Source: Polynucleobacter finlandensis
GTDB taxonomy: Bacteria > Pseudomonadota > Gammaproteobacteria > Burkholderiales > Burkholderiaceae
Reading direction: 5' to 3'
NCBI RefSeq assembly: GCF_018881755.1
Contig: NZ_JACVPS010000014.1
Coordinates: forward strand, 1-64,000
Length of the DNA: 64,000 nucleotides
Shown: one piece after another, positions 1 through 6,081 of the stretch
Position numbering within the stretch: position 1 is the stretch's first letter
Layout: each line of letters starts with the position of its first letter
The notes under the pieces: generated by a model
The model's input: the letters and a program-made list of their open reading frames with translations, nothing else
Database searches by the model: none
What the model was told of the DNA's origin: nothing
Translations under genes and position numbers: made by a program

Positions 1-551
1 ACAAGGGCTTCGAGTTCCAGATCTCGTTCGATGTGATAAATCCGAAAATCACTATTGCCAAAGAGCACGGCTAAATCGGTTTTTGCCATTCCGGTAATGG
101 CCATATACCAAATACATTGCGCTAGATAACTCATAGGCACTTGGTCTGATCCTGCCTCGCCCCATTCATGTTGGCTAAAAGGATTGGCCGTCTTGCACTC
201 TAAAATTTTGCAAGGAGCACGATCAGCTCCCACCTCCTTGCTTTTACTTTCATCCCCCAGTACAAAGCGATCGATATGGGCGCTCATAAATGAATGGGTG
301 GGGTGGATATAAATTGATTCATCGTGCAGCAGGTCTTCTCCAGTAGCCTTGCTGTATTCCCGGGCGACAAATTCTTCAGCAAAAGAGCCAAAGCGCATGG
401 GAAGGGTGTCGCCCTGATTAGTTTCTTTCCCCGTCTTTTCCATCCAGACCTCTAAAGGGGTGCGGAACTTAGATAGACCCAAAATAGCCCCAATGTCTGA
501 GCCACCTATATATTTTGTGCGATCCACGGTAAAATCTTGTTTAATAAGCAT
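1..551 (-). CDS. YqaJ-like phage-type exonuclease/recombinase, C-terminus cut by window edge
   Basis: Reading leftward from an ATG at 551-549, an open frame of 183 codons runs off the window. The protein has the YqaJ/lambda-exonuclease layout: the GGSDIGAILGLS segment at residues 16-27 followed by TPLEVW, an acidic residue in AHIDRF (Asp94), the ECK pair (Glu118, Lys120) of a PD-(D/E)xK nuclease core, and a conserved Gln in YLAQ (Gln145). Proteins of this family digest one strand of DNA ends so that a phage annealing protein can recombine them. It is divergent from a small HTH regulator at 624 and shares its operator-like spacer. This points to a prophage, plasmid-derived or other mobile region left of the window. 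The C-terminal third is not visible. Confidence 0.82.
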   Translation of the reverse strand, partial: MLIKQDFTVDRTKYIGGSDIGAILGLSKFRTPLEVWMEKTGKETNQGDTLPMRFGSFAEEFVAREYSKATGEDLLHDESIYIHPTHSFMSAHIDRFVLGDESKSKEVGADRAPCKILECKTANPFSQHEWGEAGSDQVPMSYLAQCIWYMAITGMAKTDLAVLFGNSDFRIYHIERDLELEAL

Positions 552-570
552 TTTTATTCTCCTATTTTAA

Positions 571-616
571 ATAATCATTACCTATAAAAGAGTAATGATT
601 ACCTATTATAAGGTAA
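571..616. promoter_or_regulatory. Operator-like repeats between the YqaJ gene and the HTH gene
   Basis: The 70-base divergent spacer holds two direct copies of the core ATTACCTAT (577-585 and 599-607, the second preceded by GTAATG) and an inverted repeat TTACCT / AGGTAA with a six-base spacer (599-604, 611-616). Repeated ATTACC half-sites lying directly upstream of a small XRE-type repressor and its divergent neighbour are what an autoregulated phage-type switch would show. The binding protein is inferred, not shown. Confidence 0.5.
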
Positions 617-623
617 CAGTTAC

Positions 624-857
624 TTGATTACAAGTGGTCAAATTCGTGCGGCCCGTTCATTAATTAAATGGACAGGAAAAGAGCTTGCAGTAGCTTCAGG
701 AGTAGCTTTTTCAACTTTAATGCGCCTGGAAACAGGTGAAGGGGTCCCAGCAGCCCAGGCCAAGACACTTGATGTAATTCAAAAAGCCTTTGAAAAAGCC
801 GGCGTTGAATTTATCGGCACCCCAGAATCCGGGTCAGGGGTGCGCTGGAAGCCTTAA
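624..857 (+). CDS. Small XRE-family HTH regulator (77 aa)
   Basis: The short protein is almost entirely a Cro/C1-type helix-turn-helix: IRAARSLIKWTGKELAVAS for the first helices, then GVAFSTLMRLE for turn and recognition helix, ending GVEFIGT as in many stand-alone phage and island regulators. The only usable start in this frame is TTG at 624, because a stop codon (609-611) closes the frame just upstream. It is divergent from the YqaJ-type nuclease gene and the spacer carries repeated ATTACC half-sites, so repression of both genes is a reasonable inference. No effector domain is present. Confidence 0.72.
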   Translation: MITSGQIRAARSLIKWTGKELAVASGVAFSTLMRLETGEGVPAAQAKTLDVIQKAFEKAGVEFIGTPESGSGVRWKP

Positions 858-940
858 GGCCCAATATTGCCTAGCGCTTGCAAGGCCAAAGAATTTCAGT
901 TAAACTAACTCCATTGAACTAAGTTTATTCGGAGCGTTTT

Positions 941-1180
941 ATGAAAACCATCAATATGCACGAGGCCAAGACCCATTTGTCCTCTTTAATTGAAAAAGCC
1001 GTTCAAGGCGAGAGTTTCATCATTTCTAAAGCAGGCAAGCCCTTGGTGCGAGTCACCCGGGTAGAAGCGCCTACTCAAACAACGCGCACAGGTTTTTTAC
1101 AAGGGCAACTCACTGTGCCCGATGATTTTGACGCGATGGGCGCAAAGCACATTGCAACTCTGTTTGCTGGTAGTAAATGA
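941..1180 (+). CDS. Phd/YefM-family antitoxin
   Basis: The 79-residue protein begins MKTINMHEAKTHLSSLIEKA and continues GESFIISKAGKPLVRV, the standard N-terminal DNA-binding and dimerisation fold of Phd/YefM antitoxins. The C-terminal third (from about residue 50) is the toxin-neutralising tail. A GGAGCG ribosome site precedes the ATG. The PIN toxin gene begins 31 bases downstream, so the two form a type II toxin-antitoxin pair of the VapBC class with a Phd-type antitoxin. Such antitoxins usually repress their own promoter; I see no clear palindrome in the upstream spacer. Confidence 0.88.
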   Translation: MKTINMHEAKTHLSSLIEKAVQGESFIISKAGKPLVRVTRVEAPTQTTRTGFLQGQLTVPDDFDAMGAKHIATLFAGSK

Positions 1181-1211
1181 AGATACTCATTGCGAAGGGT
1201 AATGTTTTGCG

Positions 1212-1601
1212 ATGAAATTATTACTTGATACCCACATCTTGCTATGGGCAGCGGCAAATCCAAAAAAAATCAAACCTGCTATGCGCAAGCTCATTGAAGA
1301 TGAGAGCAACACCTTATTTTTTAGCGCGGCCAGTATTTGGGAGATTGTGATTAAAAACAGACTAGGCAGAGACGATTTTCAAGTCGACCCACGCATCTTT
1401 CGCAATGCCTTGCTTGATAACGGTTACCAAGAAGTCCCTATTACGACAGAGCATGTCTTATTTGTTCATGATTTACCTCCGCTACATCAAGATCCATTTG
1501 ATCGGATTTTGGTGGCGCAATCAAGTATTGAGGGCATGCCTTTACTCAGTGTGGATCCAGCGGTGATTGATTATGGGGGTACGGTGATTACCGATCAATG
1601 A
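1212..1601 (+). CDS. PIN-domain toxin, VapC type
   Basis: The 129-residue protein is a single PIN domain. The expected acidic metal ligands are visible: Asp6 in LLLDTHILLW, Glu44 in SIWEI, Asp97 in DPFDRILVAQ and Asp115 in LLSVDPAV. Family members are magnesium-dependent ribonucleases, many of which cut tRNA or rRNA and halt translation until the antitoxin is replenished. The gene follows its Phd-type partner on the same strand and has an AAGG ribosome site. All catalytic residues are present, so it is probably active. Confidence 0.9.
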   Translation: MKLLLDTHILLWAAANPKKIKPAMRKLIEDESNTLFFSAASIWEIVIKNRLGRDDFQVDPRIFRNALLDNGYQEVPITTEHVLFVHDLPPLHQDPFDRILVAQSSIEGMPLLSVDPAVIDYGGTVITDQ

Positions 1602-2014
1602 GAGTTTGATGGGCAACCAAACATTTTAAAAATTTTGTAAAATAGCATTATTGTTTTATTCCTTGCAGAAAACTTCAGACAGCAAGTTTGTTACGCAGTA
1701 GGCACACAATCTACTGCAGTACTGCAAGTGCCAGTAGTACTCACCCCAAACCGGTGAGCCCTGTCAAACCCAGGGGCAAGCTCTAACGCTCGGACATGAG
1801 CGGGCAGTAGGCGCCGACACAAAGGCGGGTTTTTATCAGCAACCGGATAAAAACTTACAAGAGGACATTCTTGTAGCAGTTGGCTTGCGGGGTCCGTGCC
1901 CCTGATCACGTGCAAATCTTGGTTTTAAAAACAGCGCTATTGGTGCGTCCATTGTTCGGGCTCGCTCATGGCAAGTAAATTATTTAACGGCTTTGAATAG
2001 CCTGGAGAATGAGC
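1602..2014. other. Gene-free stretch with dense hairpins
   Basis: No convincing protein gene lies in these roughly 410 bases. The leftward frame across 1691-1915 runs through the hairpin arms and looks like a by-product of structure. The first 80 bases are AT-rich. From about 1695 to 1902 at least seven short hairpins follow one another; they are described in the next entry. The last 90 bases are ordinary leader for the gene at 2015. Confidence 0.6.
1695..1902 (+). ncRNA. Candidate structured RNA resembling an IscB-associated (HEARO/omegaRNA) scaffold
   Basis: Consecutive stems are visible. They are GCAGTAG/CTACTGC (1695-1701, 1711-1717), CTCACC/GGTGAG (1740-1745, 1753-1758), CCCTG/CAGGG (1759-1763, 1771-1775), CGCTC/GAGCG (1787-1791, 1798-1802), CGCC/GGCG (1812-1815, 1824-1827), GTTTTTATC/GATAAAAAC (1829-1837, 1846-1854), TACAAGA/TCTTGTA (1856-1862, 1869-1875) and GGGG/CCCC (1889-1892, 1899-1902). 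The nine bases GCAGTAGGC occur twice (1695 and 1804), so CTACTGC can pair with either, allowing a pseudoknot. The order and the single-stranded GGCAAGCTCTAACG and GCAGTAGGCGCC segments remind me of guide-RNA scaffolds found upstream of iscB. No IscB-like protein follows. The family match is from memory and needs a covariance search; the structure itself is directly visible. Confidence 0.48.
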
Positions 2015-3034
2015 ATGGAACATATTCATACAGCAGTACCTGAAGTAGTAAAAAAAGCAGAACCAAAAGCAATACCAAAAGCAGTACCCGTACCCAAACT
2101 GGCAACTGAACAAGCAACGAAGTTAGCAAATGAAGCAGTGGAAAATCAGCAAATCAATAGTGCAAAACCCACAGGTAAAGCCCATGGCCAAACGGGGCCT
2201 AAAAGTATTGCAGGGAAAAATAGCGCGCGTTGGAATGCGCTCAAAGATGGAGCCACCGCTAAAAGTATGGTGCTACCGTTTGAAGATGAGCGTGCCTATA
2301 AGCGCCATATTAAAGAAGTCGAGCGAGCCTTATGCCCAGCCAATTATGTAGAAGAGCAGATGGTGCGCGAGTATGCCGAAGGATTATGGCGCATTATTCG
2401 CCATGAAAAGCGGGGCGCTTATGAGCGCGATGAGATTTTAAATTGCCTAACGCCGCAAATGGCCGCGCAAATGCTCGGTTTAAAAGAGTGCTATGTCAAT
2501 AGCGCGCCAGATTATTTAATCGATCTCCAACATAAAATCCCCAAGTTGGCACAAGCGCTTGCCACTAAGGCATTTGATCAATATGAGCATTTGATGGCCA
2601 ATGCCAAAGGGATTGGGAACTTTAATTTAGTCTGGCGCCAGTATCCGATCTTGTTTGAAGAGCTTGCCATTTGGCTATTAAAGCGTAACCCCGGATCCAC
2701 CCCCATATTTGCCAATACTGGCAAGGACCTGAATTTAGCTTGGCAACAAAATCCGCAAAAGCTATTGCAGCTCTTAGAGCGCTTTGCCAATCACTTGTAT
2801 TTTGTCGAGCAATTTGAACGCTTTAAGCCGACGATTCGGGTGTGGATGGAGTCTTGGTTCTTTTTACAAAAAACGGAGATGCGCAAACTAGAGCATGGCG
2901 AGCAATTGCTGTTAAAAGAGCGTAATTACACCTATGGCATCTTAGAGCGTCTCTTGCGTTTTCGAAAAAGCAATGTGTTTTTAAATAGCCTACCACCTGG
3001 TTTAAGTGTGATGGCGCAAAAAGGGGGAAATTAA
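2015..3034 (+). CDS. Uncharacterised protein with low-complexity N-terminus
   Basis: I do not recognise a named function. ATG 2015 sits seven bases after GGAG and is preferred over ATG 2009. Residues 1-45 are low complexity with Lys/Pro/Val/Ala repeats such as KKAEPKAIPKAVPVPK. Residues about 55-90 (TGPKSIAGKNSARWNALKD then GATAKSMVLPFEDE) match a motif I know from many hypothetical proteins, often annotated without function. The rest is helical and rich in Arg, Trp and Glu, with no membrane segment or signal peptide. The basic N-terminus suggests nucleic-acid binding, which is inference. It directly follows the structured RNA candidate and is followed by a boxA motif and a strong hairpin. 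Confidence 0.7.
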   Translation: MEHIHTAVPEVVKKAEPKAIPKAVPVPKLATEQATKLANEAVENQQINSAKPTGKAHGQTGPKSIAGKNSARWNALKDGATAKSMVLPFEDERAYKRHIKEVERALCPANYVEEQMVREYAEGLWRIIRHEKRGAYERDEILNCLTPQMAAQMLGLKECYVNSAPDYLIDLQHKIPKLAQALATKAFDQYEHLMANAKGIGNFNLVWRQYPILFEELAIWLLKRNPGSTPIFANTGKDLNLAWQQNPQKLLQLLERFANHLYFVEQFERFKPTIRVWMESWFFLQKTEMRKLEHGEQLLLKERNYTYGILERLLRFRKSNVFLNSLPPGLSVMAQKGGN

Positions 3035-3139
3035 AAAACGAAATGAGTAATTGATTTTATAGATCAAGCACTTAGCATTTTTTGGTGCTGATGATGTGCT
3101 AGCAAGATATCAACAACGACTCACCCCTGTGGGCAGTTG

Positions 3140-3154
3140 CGCTCTTTAACAATT
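3140..3154 (+). promoter_or_regulatory. rRNA-type boxA antitermination motif
   Basis: CGCTCTTTAACAATT reproduces the boxA core of ribosomal RNA leaders (GCTCTTTAACA), where NusB/NusE bind. No rRNA gene follows; instead a 12-bp perfect hairpin begins 16 bases later. It may be a fragment of an rRNA leader left by recombination, or boxA acting on transcription from the upstream gene. Confidence 0.5.
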
Positions 3155-3169
3155 GGAGAAGTTTAATAG

Positions 3170-3203
3170 CTACCCCCTGCGTTTTTTGCTGCGCAGGGGG
3201 TAG
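3170..3203. terminator. Strong hairpin between convergent genes
   Basis: A perfect 12-bp stem (CTACCCCCTGCG and its complement, arms 3170-3181 and 3192-3203) with a ten-base T-rich loop lies between the rightward gene ending at 3034 and the leftward chaA gene ending at 3251. A T-rich stretch follows at 3221-3227 on the plus strand. It probably terminates transcription from the left; use by chaA is possible. Confidence 0.6.
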
Positions 3204-3250
3204 GGAAGGTTTTGCTAGTTTTTTTACCGCAGCTTAGCTGCCCTTGCTGA

Positions 3251-4270
3251 TTAGGGAACTAGGCTCAAGAACAAATACTCAAAAAAGATAATCAAGTGAA
3301 CCACCCCTTGCAGCATGGTGGTTCGGCCTATTGCTAGTGTGAGTGCGCCAATGAAGAAGGATAGGTACATGAGCGTCATATTGAGGCTGCTAATACCCAG
3401 ACTTAAAGGTAAATTAAAAAAGATGGCAATGGCGGCCACCGTTGGGATGGTTAGTCCAATACTCGCTAGCGCTGAACCTAGCGCCAAGTTCAAACTGCTT
3501 TGTAGACGATTGGCTCTGGCTGCTCGCACGGCCGCATAGCCCTCAGGCATTAATACTAAGAGCGCAATGGCAATACCCACAATCGTCTTAGGTGCTCCAG
3601 CAGCATTGACGCCTGCTTCAATAACTGGACTGAGTAACTCTGCTAATCCGACCACTGTTATTAATGAAAGTAGCAATAAAAAGCAGCTGGTTCCAGTTTT
3701 GAGATTGCTCGGCTTTTCTGCATGGGTATGAATATTGGTTTTTTGCTCTTTAGATTTAGGTAAGTAATAGTCGCGATGACTAATAGTTTGAAAGAATAAA
3801 AAGGCAATATACAAAACGAATGAAGCAATACCGGCAAAGGCTAATTGGCTCTTGGTGAAGTCTGGCCCTGGAGTGCTAATAGTCACAATCGGCATGACCA
3901 GAATGAAGGTGGCCAATGCAGTTAGCACTGCCAATGCAGAATTAGTTCCCTCATTGCGAAAAGTCATTTCATGATGCTTAAAGCCGCCCATAAAAATACA
4001 TAGGCCAATGACACCATTGACCACAATCATGACTGTTGCAAAGACGGCATCGCGCGCAATAAATTCTGAGCCCTCATGGCCAGAGAGCATCATGGCGATG
4101 ATGAGGGAGACTTCGATAATGGTGACGCTGATCGATAACACTAAAGTGCCAAAAGGCTCACCCATTTTATGCGCAATGACTTCTGCATGATGAACGGCCG
4201 AGAGAACCGCCCCAATCAAAATGGCTGCGAGTATGGCAATAAACCAAGAGTGGGTAAGTAAGTTGGCCAT
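3251..4270 (-). CDS. chaA: ChaA-type calcium/sodium:proton antiporter
   Basis: The 339-residue protein is a CaCA-superfamily membrane exchanger. Two alpha-repeat segments with the typical acidic and small polar residues are visible: GEPFGTLVLSISVTIIEVSL near residues 38-57 and PEGYAAVRAARANRLQSSLN with LALGSALASIGLTIPT near 245-280. About ten membrane spans are separated by a polar loop around residues 175-195 that contains HTHAEKPS. ChaA exchanges cytoplasmic Ca2+ or Na+/K+ for protons, mainly at alkaline pH. It is a single-gene unit, divergent from cbiX with 84 bases between starts. Confidence 0.9.
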   Translation of the reverse strand: MANLLTHSWFIAILAAILIGAVLSAVHHAEVIAHKMGEPFGTLVLSISVTIIEVSLIIAMMLSGHEGSEFIARDAVFATVMIVVNGVIGLCIFMGGFKHHEMTFRNEGTNSALAVLTALATFILVMPIVTISTPGPDFTKSQLAFAGIASFVLYIAFLFFQTISHRDYYLPKSKEQKTNIHTHAEKPSNLKTGTSCFLLLLSLITVVGLAELLSPVIEAGVNAAGAPKTIVGIAIALLVLMPEGYAAVRAARANRLQSSLNLALGSALASIGLTIPTVAAIAIFFNLPLSLGISSLNMTLMYLSFFIGALTLAIGRTTMLQGVVHLIIFFEYLFLSLVP

Positions 4271-4354
4271 AGTTTGATAATCGATAAAGGTGACTGTGAA
4301 TACGACTAATAATAGGTAATATAGAGTAAATCCATATTAAGGTACTAGTAGAGT

Positions 4355-4717
4355 ATGAAAGCAATGATTCTGTTTGGTCATGGTGCACGAGATGCCCGCT
4401 GGCGTGAGCCTTTTGATCGCCTGGCCGCCCTATGGAAAGCCCAGCATCCAGACACTTTGGTTCAATTGGCCTTCCTGGAGATGATGGATCCCAGCTTAGA
4501 GACTGCGGTTGCCAGTCTTGCGAGTGCAGGCGCCTCTGACATTGTTGTAGTGCCGGTCTTTTTTGGACAAGGCGGCCATCTACGCAATGACTTTCCTGTG
4601 CTACTTCATTCCTGCCAGGACAAGTTCCCCAGTGTGAAATTAAGCGCGACGCTTGCTGTTGGCGAGGATGAGGCTGTGTTGCAGGCTATCGTTGATTTCG
4701 GGGCTAAGGCTCTGTAA
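4355..4717 (+). CDS. cbiX: Short CbiX-type sirohydrochlorin chelatase
   Basis: At 120 residues this is the single-domain (CbiX-S) form. Two metal-site histidines are visible: His9 in LFGHGARDARW and the one in GQGGHLRNDFP near residue 75. Such enzymes insert Fe2+ or Co2+ into sirohydrochlorin. Next to cobA and cysI, insertion of iron to make siroheme for sulfite reductase is the likely job. The gene points toward cobA, and its last 78 bases overlap the 3' end of cobA on the other strand. Precorrin-2 dehydrogenase, the intervening step, is not in the window. Confidence 0.85.
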   Translation: MKAMILFGHGARDARWREPFDRLAALWKAQHPDTLVQLAFLEMMDPSLETAVASLASAGASDIVVVPVFFGQGGHLRNDFPVLLHSCQDKFPSVKLSATLAVGEDEAVLQAIVDFGAKAL

Positions 4718-5491
4718 ATCTTTGAATCCTATGTTCATTTTTTCTTGTAGCGCCTCACCAATCATAATGAGTGCTGGTGATGTGCTATCAAACCACTGAT
4801 CTGCTACGCCCTTAGCCAGATACTCTAGAGTGCTAGACCAATGACGTTCTCTTGGGGTGCTGACTGCTTCCAAGATATGCACGGAAGTATCACTATTGAA
4901 GTTTGGACTATTGGTAATAAGCTGTTTTGCAATGTTCGCCGCATCCTTGCGACCCATGTAATACACCAAGGTATCAGCCGTAGGATGTTGGATTGGACCT
5001 CTAGATACTTCTGTTTTACTCTTTGCTGTATTTTCTGTAGCTTGCGCAAGTGTCACAAATGCCACGCTTCTAGAGACGCCTCGCAGTGTTAAGGATTGCT
5101 GCAGGCTTGCTGCTCCGGCTAATGCCGCAGTAATGCCTGGCACCACTTCCACTGCAATACCTTCATTATGAAGTGCTTGTAATTCTTCATCAGCTCGCCC
5201 AAAGAGCATGGGGTCACCACCCTTTAATCTGACTACAGTTGGGTATTGTTTTGCTGCATCAACCAAGCGCTTATTAATAAAGTGCTGGGCTGAAGACAAT
5301 TTACCGCAGCGTTTACCAACAGCTACTTTGATCGCTTGCGGACAAAGATCAAGCATCTCAGGTTCTATGAGCGCATCGTGAAACACAATATCCGCTTGGG
5401 CCAACAGTTTCGCGCCGCGAACAGTAATGAGGTCGGCAGCGCCAGGGCCGGCACCAACCAAATAAACTTTTCCGAGGGCATTGTTGTTCAT
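4640..5491 (-). CDS. cobA: Uroporphyrinogen-III C-methyltransferase (SUMT)
   Basis: The 283-residue protein carries both SUMT signatures: KVYLVGAGPGAADLITVRGA near the N-terminus and VVRLKGGDPMLFGRADEE near residue 95. It methylates uroporphyrinogen III twice with S-adenosylmethionine to give precorrin-2, the branch point to siroheme and cobalamin. It is free-standing, not fused to the dehydrogenase/ferrochelatase part found in CysG. It lies 20 bases downstream of the DUF934 gene in a leftward cysI-DUF934-cobA operon, which links it to siroheme supply for sulfite reductase. The last ~25 codons overlap cbiX on the opposite strand. Confidence 0.93.
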   Translation of the reverse strand: MNNNALGKVYLVGAGPGAADLITVRGAKLLAQADIVFHDALIEPEMLDLCPQAIKVAVGKRCGKLSSAQHFINKRLVDAAKQYPTVVRLKGGDPMLFGRADEELQALHNEGIAVEVVPGITAALAGAASLQQSLTLRGVSRSVAFVTLAQATENTAKSKTEVSRGPIQHPTADTLVYYMGRKDAANIAKQLITNSPNFNSDTSVHILEAVSTPRERHWSSTLEYLAKGVADQWFDSTSPALIMIGEALQEKMNIGFKDLQSLSPEINDSLQHSLILANSKRRA

Positions 5492-5511
5492 GAGATTGTG
5501 ATGAGCTGTAC

Positions 5512-6081
5512 TTAGGCTTCTAGCAAGGTTCTTTTGCCACGCCAGCTATTCTGAGTGCTTACTGAGAATAGATTGAATTGCTGAAGGCCTACTGTTAGAT
5601 CTTGATCTGGACGCAGTTCAAAAGCGTCAAAGCCAACACGGGCACCCTGGAGCAATTGGTCAATTAATACATCGCCAATCGCGCGCACTTCGTTTTGCCA
5701 ATTGAAACGCTGACGCAATAAGGCAGCGGTACTAAAACTTCTACCATCTCTAAAAATCGGGAAGTGCGCTGCCACTACTGGCCATATTTTTTTGCCTGCT
5801 TCAATGATTTCAGCATGTTCTAGGATGTCATCATCAGTAGCAAACCACACACCGATTTCACCTTTATTGGCGCGCTCAATGATGTCGGCATTCTGATGAT
5901 GGCTGCTGAAATGACTGCACCACCAATGAAACGGCACTAGTACCTTATTGAGACCCTGCTTTAAATCAGGGATATTGAATGGTGCGCCTTCATCACCTTC
6001 ACCATCCCATACTTGCCACTCATTGGCTAGAAGGCTAGCTTGCCCATCTTTAGGGAATCGAATAATGTGCTTGTTCATCAT
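5512..6081 (-). CDS. DUF934 sulfite-assimilation accessory protein
   Basis: The 189-residue protein belongs to DUF934: FRDGRSFSTAALLRQRF with an upstream region ending WPVVAAHFPIF is characteristic. Members almost always sit directly after a CysI-like haemoprotein in proteobacteria and are proposed to assist sulfite reduction; no biochemical activity is established that I know of. Its ATG overlaps the end of cysI (shared base 6081), so the two are translationally coupled. No signal peptide or membrane span is visible, so it is cytoplasmic. Confidence 0.87.
   Translation of the reverse strand: MMNKHIIRFPKDGQASLLANEWQVWDGEGDEGAPFNIPDLKQGLNKVLVPFHWWCSHFSSHHQNADIIERANKGEIGVWFATDDDILEHAEIIEAGKKIWPVVAAHFPIFRDGRSFSTAALLRQRFNWQNEVRAIGDVLIDQLLQGARVGFDAFELRPDQDLTVGLQQFNLFSVSTQNSWRGKRTLLEA

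Noticed and set aside
1691..1915. A 74-codon leftward open frame across the hairpin region
   Set aside because: It runs through palindromic arms, has no recognisable domain and an unlikely composition; the RNA structure explains the open frame better.
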